Under the pieces are notes generated by a model, which had not been told where the DNA came from, did no database searches, and saw only the letters and a program-made list of their open reading frames with translations. The translations under genes and the position numbers were made by a program. Shown here piece after piece: positions 46,813-54,273 of a DNA stretch of 64,000 bases; position 1 is the first letter of the stretch, and every line of letters begins with the position of its first letter. This stretch comes from Candidatus Riflebacteria bacterium HGW-Riflebacteria-2 (GTDB lineage: Bacteria; Muiribacteriota; Ozemobacteria; Ozemobacterales; Ozemobacteraceae): NCBI GenBank assembly GCA_002839435.1, contig PGYA01000006.1, positions 1-64,000 of the forward strand. The letters run 5' to 3'.

Positions 46813-47605
46813 CCTGACCCAGCTCCTCAGAGAGATGAAGTTCGTTGAACTGTATTCTCGACTGATCAGACATGAAGGCCAACAGACGCTCCTGAATAAT
46901 GCGCGGATGTACGCCACCCGCGATCAGCATGCAGCCGCGGGCAATAATTTCGCCGTACATCTGCTCAGCGGCGCTGCGTTCTTCAGCCTTTTTACCATAA
47001 GGAATAAACAGCAGATTGGCGGCAACCGCACCGTAAAATGTCGTGATAAGTGCAACCGCCATGTTTGGGCCGATTGAAGTAGGGTCGTCGAGATTGCCAA
47101 GAAGGCCGACCAGCCCCATGATTGTGCCAATCATACCGAAAGCGGGAATTACCGATGCCAGAAAGTCGAGCGAAGCCTTGACGTCACTGTGACGGGTTGC
47201 ACGTGAATCAAGCTCAGTATCAAGAATATCCTGGATGATCTTAACATCAACACCATCAACTACCATCTGCAGGCCACGTGCAAAAAATGGCTCGTCTATT
47301 TCCGCAATTCGCGAATCGAGGGCAAGGATGCCCTCTTTACGCGCAACATCGGCAGTCAGCAGAATACTGCTGATCAATTTCATGTAATTGTATTCCTTTG
47401 GAGCCATGTAGCAAAACTTGATCATGTTAAGGGCCCCGCGCATTCGATCATAGCTGTATGCAACAGCCATGGCCGAAAGTCCGCCACCAAATACGACGAA
47501 TACGGAGGGAATGTTGATGAAGGCACTCAAACTGCCGCCCATTTTGATCCCGATCGAGATCAGAATGATTCCCAGCAATGTACCTAATACTGTATTGTTA
47601 TCCAA
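46805..47605 (-). CDS. motA: MotA, flagellar stator ion channel subunit
   Basis: A 266-aa inner-membrane stator protein with four hydrophobic helices (near 5-22, 28-45, 150-170, 182-205) and MotA motifs FFARGLQMVVDGVD, VIPAFGMIGTIMGLVGLL and NLLFIPYGKKAEER. TTG start at 47605 with AGGAGA upstream. A small perfect hairpin (47622-47639) precedes its ribosome site. Cotranscribed with motB and probably with the two upstream genes. Confidence 0.95.
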   Translation of the reverse strand: MDNNTVLGTLLGIILISIGIKMGGSLSAFINIPSVFVVFGGGLSAMAVAYSYDRMRGALNMIKFCYMAPKEYNYMKLISSILLTADVARKEGILALDSRIAEIDEPFFARGLQMVVDGVDVKIIQDILDTELDSRATRHSDVKASLDFLASVIPAFGMIGTIMGLVGLLGNLDDPTSIGPNMAVALITTFYGAVAANLLFIPYGKKAEERSAAEQMYGEIIARGCMLIAGGVHPRIIQERLLAFMSDQSRIQFNELHLSEELGQGG

Positions 47606-47648
47606 AGGAAATTCTCCTGCGTTTCAGCCTGGGCTGAAATATTTTGAA

Positions 47649-48485
47649 TCAGCCAAGCAGGTCGAGTTTAAACACCAGTTCAGAGATACCTTTTTTGGTT
47701 TTGGTGAATTCTTCAACGGAAATTGTAAACTTGTAGGGCGCAACTTCAGCGATACCAAGGACTTGCCCCTTTTTGATTTTGCTCGGATTGATAGCAACCT
47801 TGGGGGTTTTGAGTGAACGCACTTTCTGGTTGTTTTCCATCACCGAAATTTCGAAGCTGATACCATTCATGTAGGCTTCTTCATCGCTGATGACTTTCCA
47901 GTCTTCGTCATATTTGACGGTGAACCAGTAATTGTTGCCGTTGAGAGCCAGCGGAGACTGTCGGAGCAGGTCTTCGTCCAGCGGATGAGGAGAATAGTTG
48001 AGCATTCTGACAAGAGTGAAAAGATTTTTAGTGTCGGCTTTCTGAGCGGGAGCTTTGGCCGAAGCAACTTTGCTGGCACGGGCGGCTTTGTTCTCGCCGG
48101 TAACTTTTTTTGCTGTAGCAGTTTTTGCAGGCGCAGCGACTCTGGTAGTTACCGCGGGAGCAGCCGACAATTTAGCTGTCTGGGCAGGCGGAGCGAATGC
48201 CTTGGTAGAAGTGACCATTTTGGCTGAAGCTGGCATAGTTGTGGCCAAGTTAGCCGGCAATTCAGAAGGAGGAGCGACAAGAACAACTTTGCTGTCTACC
48301 ACACCAGAGGAGAGCACTGGAGCAGCATGGTCTACAACCTTCCTGGCTGTAGTTACAGGTCTTGTGTGCCTGACCACGGTCAAGGCGGCAGAATTTTCAG
48401 TTCCGGCAAATGTCGAAGAAACGAACATCGTCCCGCCGATCACCAGAACTCCTGCGATAAATGTTCCCAGCCTGAAATTTTTCAT
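47649..48485 (-). CDS. Secreted Ala/Thr/Pro-rich protein of unknown function
   Basis: Not recognised. ATG 48485 has GAGGAG upstream and gives 278 aa: a signal peptide (GTFIAGVLVIGGTMFVSSTFA), a low-complexity Ala/Thr/Lys/Pro region (~30-140), then a ~130-residue folded domain (NNYWFTVKYDEDWKVISD, EVAPYKFTISVEEFTKTK). It sits between a heme-binding lipoprotein and motAB in one direction with short gaps; a link to the motor is possible but unproven. Confidence 0.78.
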   Translation of the reverse strand: MKNFRLGTFIAGVLVIGGTMFVSSTFAGTENSAALTVVRHTRPVTTARKVVDHAAPVLSSGVVDSKVVLVAPPSELPANLATTMPASAKMVTSTKAFAPPAQTAKLSAAPAVTTRVAAPAKTATAKKVTGENKAARASKVASAKAPAQKADTKNLFTLVRMLNYSPHPLDEDLLRQSPLALNGNNYWFTVKYDEDWKVISDEEAYMNGISFEISVMENNQKVRSLKTPKVAINPSKIKKGQVLGIAEVAPYKFTISVEEFTKTKKGISELVFKLDLLG

Positions 48486-48513
48486 TGATTTCTCCTCATA
48501 TTCGTTAAACAAC

Positions 48514-49140
48514 TTAGTTGTTTCTTGCTCCACCGTTGATCCAGTTAACAATCAAACCCTGGTCGGAAGTGGACAGCGAAGGTCTGTCCTTGGGCATTCT
48601 TGGCGTCTCTGTGCCTTTTATGCGTTTAACCAGCTTGCTGCTCTGGGCGTCATAAGGATATATGACCGCGCCATAGCGCGAACCACGCATCAGATTGGCA
48701 TAACTGTTCAGCCTGAGTCCGCCGGCAGCAGCGCCATCGTTGTGACAGCCTACTATCGCGCAGTTAACATTAAGAATCGGCAGAATGTTGCGCGAAAAGC
48801 TTCCACCCATCGACACCAGCACCAGATGGGTAGTTGCCGACAGGCCACTGTCAACAGTAACGGTAAGCGAATTCGAATTAAAATCGGTCGCGTGCGAAGT
48901 TACCGTGTATACGCCCGGCTGAACATCAGCAATAGTGAAATTGCCGTTGATATCTGTCATTACCGAAACTGTTGTCGGTGATGTCATGACTGTCGCACCA
49001 GCAATGCCGATGCCTGTCTGCGAATCGACAACAGTGCCGACGAGTGTTCCACGCAATGTACTCTTGGTGCCGCAGCCCACCGCCGTAAGCAGCGACAGAC
49101 TCAAAACCAGCGCCAGCAGAATCTGAAACTTTTTAACCAT
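48514..49140 (-). CDS. Lipoprotein with carboxypeptidase-like beta domain and CX4CH cytochrome domain
   Basis: A 208-aa predicted lipoprotein (lipobox TAVGC, C23). Residues ~30-110 are a carboxypeptidase-regulatory-like beta-sandwich (GTVVDSQTGIGIAGATV, DINGNFTIADVQPGVYTV). Residues ~115-208 resemble the planctomycete-type cytochrome domain: C127 and C132-H133 form a CX4CH heme motif, M182 in PRMPKDRP is a likely axial ligand, and LIVNWINGGA ends the domain. CX4CH instead of CX2CH is known in this family but unusual. First gene of the apparent motAB operon. Confidence 0.8.
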   Translation of the reverse strand: MVKKFQILLALVLSLSLLTAVGCGTKSTLRGTLVGTVVDSQTGIGIAGATVMTSPTTVSVMTDINGNFTIADVQPGVYTVTSHATDFNSNSLTVTVDSGLSATTHLVLVSMGGSFSRNILPILNVNCAIVGCHNDGAAAGGLRLNSYANLMRGSRYGAVIYPYDAQSSKLVKRIKGTETPRMPKDRPSLSTSDQGLIVNWINGGARNN

Positions 49141-49176
49141 ACCCTGCTCCTTCCTGAGCTTTCATTCCTGCGAACT

Positions 49177-49203
49177 TCATCGGCAAAAAACCTCATAAAT
49201 TTG
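49177..49203 (-). promoter_or_regulatory. Sigma28-type promoter of the lipoprotein-motAB operon
   Basis: The minus strand has CAAA (49200-49203), a 15-nt spacer and GCCGATGA (49177-49184), 7/8 to consensus. It lies 37 bp upstream of the lipoprotein start and so could place motA and motB in the late flagellar regulon. Confidence 0.6.
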
Positions 49204-49231
49204 ACAGGCAAGTTACAAATCGGCAAAATTT

Positions 49232-49262
49232 TTGCGACCGACCAGGTATCACGTGCTATAAT
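49232..49262 (+). promoter_or_regulatory. Extended -10 promoter giving a leaderless transcript
   Basis: A consensus TATAAT (49257-49262) preceded by TGC (extended -10), with TTGCGA at 49232-49237 (19-nt spacer). The ATG at 49269 lies 7 nt after the -10 box, where transcription should begin. Confidence 0.75.
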
Positions 49263-49268
49263 CTTGCC

Positions 49269-49802
49269 ATGGCAAACCACACCGAACCCGAAACACAACA
49301 GAAAAAGCGCAAGCAGCCGGCCAACATTCTTGAGTTGCTTCTGGCGTTGTCTATTCTATCGGTATCGATGTATCCACTTGTCTATATCTTTCGCATCTCA
49401 CAGGTGCCTCGCCAGAAAACCCAGACTGAATATCTGGCAACTTTGCTGGCCCACCACGTCATCGAAACCATAGTCGCACGCAAAAGCGTCAACCCCACAT
49501 TTCTTCCGTTCATGAGCGAAGCTGAGCCGGTTGTGCAATCCTCTGACTCTGTCGCGCCAGTCAGCTATTATTTCAGAGGAATCGGCGAAGATGGCGAAAA
49601 CATCCGCGAAAACGACACGACTCAGCTTTTCTGGCACCTCAAACAATTCAACTGCCAGATCGACACATATTATCTGGAAGGCGCGCTTTATAAGGTGATT
49701 GTCTATATTTCCTACCTGAACGAAGGGCGAAAAATGCGGGTATTCTTTGAGCGCCTGCTGCCCCAGTCAGCCGACAAAAACGACATCGGAGAAGAATTCT
49801 GA
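49269..49802 (+). CDS. Prepilin-like protein, PilV/GspI type
   Basis: A 177-aa protein. After a basic leader of ~19 residues (QQKKRKQP) comes a pilin-type hydrophobic helix NILELLLALSILSVSMYPL. A Glu sits at the expected place, but there is no Gly before the cleavage point, so processing is uncertain. YLATLLAHHVIETIVARK is PilV/GspI-like. Apparently leaderless. First of a three-gene set. Confidence 0.75.
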   Translation: MANHTEPETQQKKRKQPANILELLLALSILSVSMYPLVYIFRISQVPRQKTQTEYLATLLAHHVIETIVARKSVNPTFLPFMSEAEPVVQSSDSVAPVSYYFRGIGEDGENIRENDTTQLFWHLKQFNCQIDTYYLEGALYKVIVYISYLNEGRKMRVFFERLLPQSADKNDIGEEF

Positions 49803-50254
49803 TGAAACGACGACGCGGCGAACTGTCACTCGATGGCATAATTATTCTTGCTTTCATCACAGTAATAGTTGCTACCGGGCTTGCCATGCTGCAGTTTCAT
49901 CTGTCACGCCAGATAGAACAACGCGTCGATCAGGATATAACACTTGGCTACAACCTGGTTCTAATCAACCTGCGCCAGGACACCCGCCTCGGCAACCGTT
50001 TCGAAATAACCGAGAACGGCTTTGCCATTATCGGCGACAACAACAAGCCGATAGCAGTCTATCGGCTGCTCGAAAAAAGCCTGTATCGGTTCGACGAAAG
50101 CGAAAAAGGGCAGCTTATCATCAACAACCTCGAAAAAGCTTCGTTCAAACTACATCCCGAGCTCAAAAACCTTCTGCTGGTAACCCTGCTGCCGGTAGAT
50201 CACATGCAGTTGCCATTCTTCACATCTTTCGCACTGCGAGGGCGCCAGTCATGA
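49802..50254 (+). CDS. Prepilin-like protein, PilW/GspJ type, Asp at +5
   Basis: A 150-aa protein, leader MKRRRG then ELSLDGIIILAFITVIVATG. Position +5 is Asp instead of Glu, a conservative change. The later part (LVLINLRQDTRLGNRFEIT, IAVYRLLEKSLYRFD) resembles GspJ/PilW. The ATG shares a base with the upstream stop and its stop overlaps the next start. Confidence 0.75.
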   Translation: MKRRRGELSLDGIIILAFITVIVATGLAMLQFHLSRQIEQRVDQDITLGYNLVLINLRQDTRLGNRFEITENGFAIIGDNNKPIAVYRLLEKSLYRFDESEKGQLIINNLEKASFKLHPELKNLLLVTLLPVDHMQLPFFTSFALRGRQS

Positions 50255-50643
50255 GGAAACCACGACACGGAGCCATCTCTCATATCATCATGGCGACAGT
50301 ATTGTCTCTTCTTGTCATACTGACTGCCATTCTTCTCAGCAGTATGCATACTTCAAATGTTGTTCCGGCGATTTCACTTATAAATGCTGATTATCAGGCC
50401 GAATCTGCCATTATCATGCAGTTGCAGCAAGCACACTTCAACCCGACGCTGCCTGAGCAGATTCTCGAAAAAGAAATCATGCCCGGAGTTCTGCTTAGAC
50501 TCAAAGGTGTTGCTACCACAAATGGCGACTGGCAATTCATCGGAAGCATAACCGGCAACCAGCTGAACAGAACATTCTCTGCCAGCGCCAACGTCAACAC
50601 CCCTGACCAGATCAACTTCAGCCGGCAGCCTCAGTCAGAATAA
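50251..50643 (+). CDS. Small PilX/GspK-like protein lacking Glu5
   Basis: A 130-aa protein with short basic leader RKPRHG and hydrophobic helix HIIMATVLSLLVILTAILLS, no Glu at +5. INADYQAESAIIMQLQQA is the PilX/GspK-type helix. Start ATG 50251 overlaps the previous stop (ATGA). The 3' end overlaps the convergent tilS by 26 bp. Confidence 0.7.
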   Translation: MRKPRHGAISHIIMATVLSLLVILTAILLSSMHTSNVVPAISLINADYQAESAIIMQLQQAHFNPTLPEQILEKEIMPGVLLRLKGVATTNGDWQFIGSITGNQLNRTFSASANVNTPDQINFSRQPQSE

Positions 50644-51613
50644 GCTCGTCACCATGACGGCTGAAAACCCTGGAACCACTCAAAACCCGGCGGCCGCCAC
50701 CTTTTTTTTGCCATAAACTATCAATCTGCCCGATCAACCGTCGATTGGCGATTTCTCCCAGCCCGGCTTCTATCAGCCACAGCCGGATGACTTCCCGCCG
50801 TAAAAAAGAGGGCGGAACCCTGGTGACCTTGAGAATTGCTGCCTTACGGTTGCGCTGCAAAAACATGCTGGCCGCGCGTGTTACCATGCCATGCAACTGC
50901 TGTATCTCTTCGGCCAGTTCGGAAAAGTGACGGGCAGCGCCTGTAGCCGCGGTGTTTATAACCGGCATAATGCGATGCCGAACCATGTTACGAAAATACA
51001 CCTCGCTGCTGTTGGTTTCGTCTTCACGCCAGACCTGCCCGACGGTGCCAAGATACTGCTTGAGCTCCTGCCTCTCTATATTCAGCAGTGGCCGCCACAG
51101 GTACAATGGTTTTTCATCGATGATGAGACGGCGGCGGCTTCTGATACCACCGGCACCGGCAACGCCACAACCGCGTAGCATGCGCATAAGAACAGTTTCG
51201 GCCTGATCATCGGCAGTATGTCCGGTTGCGATAATTGCGGCCCCCGATTCTTCAAGCATCTGCGCAAAACAGCGATAGCGGAAGGCTCTAGCCCAGGCCT
51301 CACTGCCCGGTCGACTGCTGCCGGCATGATCTTCAGCGCCGGCACGCCGCCAGAAAAATTCAAGCCCGAGTCGGCTCGCCAGTTCACCAACCCAATGCCG
51401 GTCAGCCTCGGAAGCTCCACGCAAAGCATGATCGACATGAAAAACCACAAGTTGCAGCCGCTTCATGCGACAGTAATGCAGCAGTAAAAGCAGCATCGCA
51501 ACAGAATCGATGCCGCCTGAAACAGCTGCAGCAATTCTGCCACCTTTTCCCACAGCGGTAAAAGATGAGATCAGCCTCTGCTGAAGGCGCCGCGCCTCAT
51601 TCATCGTATTCAA
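50618..51613 (-). CDS. tilS: TilS, tRNA(Ile)-lysidine synthase
   Basis: Cytoplasmic enzyme converting C34 of the AUA-decoding tRNA(Ile) to lysidine using ATP and lysine; essential in most bacteria. It has 331 aa with PP-loop motif SGGIDS at 32-37, the FHVDHALRGASEADRHWVGE signature and the ATGHTADDQAETVLMRMLRG segment. The C-terminal region is shorter than in E. coli TilS (432 aa), as in many phyla. Convergent and overlapping with the prepilin triad. Confidence 0.95.
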   Translation of the reverse strand: MNTMNEARRLQQRLISSFTAVGKGGRIAAAVSGGIDSVAMLLLLLHYCRMKRLQLVVFHVDHALRGASEADRHWVGELASRLGLEFFWRRAGAEDHAGSSRPGSEAWARAFRYRCFAQMLEESGAAIIATGHTADDQAETVLMRMLRGCGVAGAGGIRSRRRLIIDEKPLYLWRPLLNIERQELKQYLGTVGQVWREDETNSSEVYFRNMVRHRIMPVINTAATGAARHFSELAEEIQQLHGMVTRAASMFLQRNRKAAILKVTRVPPSFLRREVIRLWLIEAGLGEIANRRLIGQIDSLWQKKGGGRRVLSGSRVFSRHGDELILTEAAG

Positions 51614-51778
51614 GCCTCTGTAAAAGTGATTCGCAGGATACTCCTGTCACTGCGTATTATAGCATATTACCGGTCAGCGCGGGCAAAGCTGGTGCATATC
51701 GGTTAACGCAGAAAAGCTGCCCCGTTGCCGGAGCAGCCAATCTTAAGAGCTCTTTTGTAGAACTGGCAGGCCAGTCCT

Positions 51779-52795
51779 TTACTTGATTTTCAGAGGAACG
51801 TAAAGAACCTGACGATTACCGCTTACATCAGATGCATCCACATAGAAATGCGGGTTTTCAGGAAGTTCAAGTTCTGCCAGCGCAATCTCAGTAGCATTGA
51901 TAGCACTTACCGGAACTGGTTCACCGCTGGCGTTACTACAGATGCCGTATTTAAGCTTAGTATTATCAAGCTTATAGTTGTCTTCGCCGTTAACCTTGAT
52001 CTTCAACACAGAACCCGCCGGAACCTTCACCGCTGCCTTTTCAGGCGGCACGACCATACCAGCACCCAGTTCGAGACCCTGTACCGCGAGAATGGCTCCT
52101 GGGTCAGCCTCGTTAATCAGGGCACCGCTGAAGTAAACATCTGCCAGCTTGGGCAGCGGATATTTATTGGGCGGATTTTCAGCCACCCAGAATGTCCCTG
52201 AGCGACCGCCTTCAACCAGAATCTCGAGGCCGCAGGTCGGCGGTGTGATATCAAGAACACGCGCGTCATGCCCGACACTTGCATTGGCAAAGGTGCCTCT
52301 GGTCTTGCCGGTCACCGGATCAGTGTAGCGCATCTTGCGGCCGATATGACAGGTTATCGCGCCTTTTCCGGTCGGATTGATCGGCGTTACCACCATCTGA
52401 TTCAACGCCAGCTGCTGGGTTGAAGAAGCAGGAACGTTTTTGTTCTTTTCCCAGTCGATGAAGAACCACGAAACCGCAGCATTGCGCGACCATTTTGCAT
52501 TGGGAATGTCGCTCCCATTGTATTGAGCCGGCGGTTCAGCATCAAAGATAGCGGTATCAGCCACCAGAGTTATTGGTATATCCTCGGTCAGAGTCGCCGG
52601 AATAGCCTCGCCGTTCTCCATGAATATTTTCAACGGCATAACCGGGCTGAGGTTTTCCGGGTGCGGCGGCATGTTTATACCTTCAAGCCAGGGCGGAGTC
52701 TCCTTTTTTGTGGCGTCATCCTGGGCATACAGAGCCACAGAACCTGCCAAACTGACGATTATTGCGACAACTACAAAGATAGAACGATTTTTCAT
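51779..52795 (-). CDS. Secreted protein, paralogue of upstream gene
   Basis: Not recognised. It has 338 aa with a signal peptide (SIFVVVAIIVSLAGSVALYA), mostly beta-rich with many Pro. It includes a two-Cys central segment (GAITCHIGRKMRYT, TPPTCGLEILVEGG) and the end DVSGNRQVLYVPLKIK. The same closing pattern (GNLTTIRMPLYIV) ends the protein encoded 24 bp upstream, so the two are probably diverged duplicates, perhaps immunoglobulin-like extracellular proteins. Confidence 0.75.
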   Translation of the reverse strand: MKNRSIFVVVAIIVSLAGSVALYAQDDATKKETPPWLEGINMPPHPENLSPVMPLKIFMENGEAIPATLTEDIPITLVADTAIFDAEPPAQYNGSDIPNAKWSRNAAVSWFFIDWEKNKNVPASSTQQLALNQMVVTPINPTGKGAITCHIGRKMRYTDPVTGKTRGTFANASVGHDARVLDITPPTCGLEILVEGGRSGTFWVAENPPNKYPLPKLADVYFSGALINEADPGAILAVQGLELGAGMVVPPEKAAVKVPAGSVLKIKVNGEDNYKLDNTKLKYGICSNASGEPVPVSAINATEIALAELELPENPHFYVDASDVSGNRQVLYVPLKIK

Positions 52796-52819
52796 GCTTT
52801 ATTCTTCTCCAGAACTCGG

Positions 52820-54103
52820 TTACTGATTTCTGCCACCTTCAAATGCAGCCTGGGTGTTAACAATGTAAAGAGGCATTCTGATAGTGGTCAGGTTGCCATC
52901 TTTGTCGGCTGCTGAAGTGGTGAAATAGTAATCCGGCTGGTCTTTATATTCGGCACGGGGATAATTGGGAACACGGAACAGATAAGCATCGCCATCTCTT
53001 TCGACTTCCTTGTCGTTGGCATCAACGATTCTGACTTCAACTTCGCCGGCAGAAGCACGCTTGTTGCCATTGTCGGTTGAAACAGCCGCGATGATGAAAG
53101 GAACGTTGCGGCGGACATATACGCCCTTAATGCTCTTGTCTTCGCCGCCAATGACGCTGACGTGGTTGGTATATTCCTTCTGATCGATCTTCGAGTTCAG
53201 CTTGCCACTCTCATATTTGGGCGCGCCGCGCTCGTTGAACAGAGTACCGGCAATCGAAAGTCTGGCAGTCTTTTCCCAGGGTATGCTGTTGCGCTCTTCG
53301 TCTTTACCTTCTTCGATAAAGATGTAGCTGGCATCTTCGAAATCTTTGGAATCTGTTGAGAACGGCTGACCCATATTTTCGATGATCTTGCCAACCATCT
53401 GGGCTTTCAGAGCCTCTTCAGATTCTGCCATATTGATGTTACCGGCGCCTTCCTGGAAAGCTATCCAGACGTCGGGAGAGGTGCAGTCATGAACTTCAAT
53501 ACCTACACGCTGCTGAGCCGTAACGGTGCTTGCTGCACCCGAGGCTTCGCCGCCTTCTTCGCCTTCAGCACCGGTAGTAGCAGTTGCTGAACCGCCGGCT
53601 TCTTCATCGGTTCCTCCTACGGCATCACCCTCGGCGCCGCCAGCAGAAGAAACCTGGCGGGCACCACCGTTGTGAACCTGGTAGTAACCGGGGTCAGTGA
53701 TATTACAGGGATTAGAGGCAACATTGGTGTCTTCTGAACTTTCGGTGTTCAGGTTGCCTGATTCGTCTTCTTTTTTGACTTCCCAGTTGATGTTGGGCGG
53801 GCCTTCAAACTGTGCGCTTTCTGCAATCGCGTTGGCGTCAACGTTGTAAAGGTCTGAGTTTTCAGCCATAAGGTAGCCAACATCTTCAAGCCACTGCAGA
53901 TCACCCTCTTCAGCATCCTTGCCCCTGAACCCTTCCGGCATAACATATTCGCTGTTAACAACTCCAAGCGACATATCGACGCTTTCAGGCAAAGCCGGCG
54001 CTTCTTCTTCGGTTGCGGTAGTGTCCTGGGCATAACCCGGCCATACTGAAGCACAAACAAACATCACTGCAACAACAAACCAGAACCTGTTCCAAAATTT
54101 CAT
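52820..54103 (-). CDS. Secreted acidic protein with Gly/Glu/Ala-rich linker
   Basis: Not recognised. It has 427 aa with a signal peptide (FWFVVAVMFVCASVWPGYA), an acidic N-terminal part, then a low-complexity region (~155-195, Gly/Glu/Ala/Thr). A C-terminal beta-rich domain follows (VGIEVHDCTSPDVWIAFQEG; ends near GNLTTIRMPLYIVNTQ). ATG 54103 with GGAGGA. Same operon as the 338-aa paralogue. Confidence 0.75.
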   Translation of the reverse strand: MKFWNRFWFVVAVMFVCASVWPGYAQDTTATEEEAPALPESVDMSLGVVNSEYVMPEGFRGKDAEEGDLQWLEDVGYLMAENSDLYNVDANAIAESAQFEGPPNINWEVKKEDESGNLNTESSEDTNVASNPCNITDPGYYQVHNGGARQVSSAGGAEGDAVGGTDEEAGGSATATTGAEGEEGGEASGAASTVTAQQRVGIEVHDCTSPDVWIAFQEGAGNINMAESEEALKAQMVGKIIENMGQPFSTDSKDFEDASYIFIEEGKDEERNSIPWEKTARLSIAGTLFNERGAPKYESGKLNSKIDQKEYTNHVSVIGGEDKSIKGVYVRRNVPFIIAAVSTDNGNKRASAGEVEVRIVDANDKEVERDGDAYLFRVPNYPRAEYKDQPDYYFTTSAADKDGNLTTIRMPLYIVNTQAAFEGGRNQ

Positions 54104-54237
54104 AAGGTTTCCTCCATATTTCTCTGAATCAGATCTGCAGTACCTTTAACCATTCTAATTCTGTTACGAAAAAAACACCAAGGATTGTTTCAAAAATTAT
54201 TTTTTTTTTGAGAAACCCACAGCCGTTAGCGAACGAT

Positions 54238-54266
54238 TTGCCCTCGCTCAGTCTAAATGATAAGCT
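54238..54266 (+). promoter_or_regulatory. Possible sigma70 promoter, leaderless Pcp-GrpB transcript
   Basis: TTGCCC (54238-54243), 17-nt spacer, TAAGCT (54261-54266), 7 nt before the ATG at 54274. Match is weak, but no Shine-Dalgarno precedes the ATG. Confidence 0.35.
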
Positions 54267-54273
54267 TGCTTAT

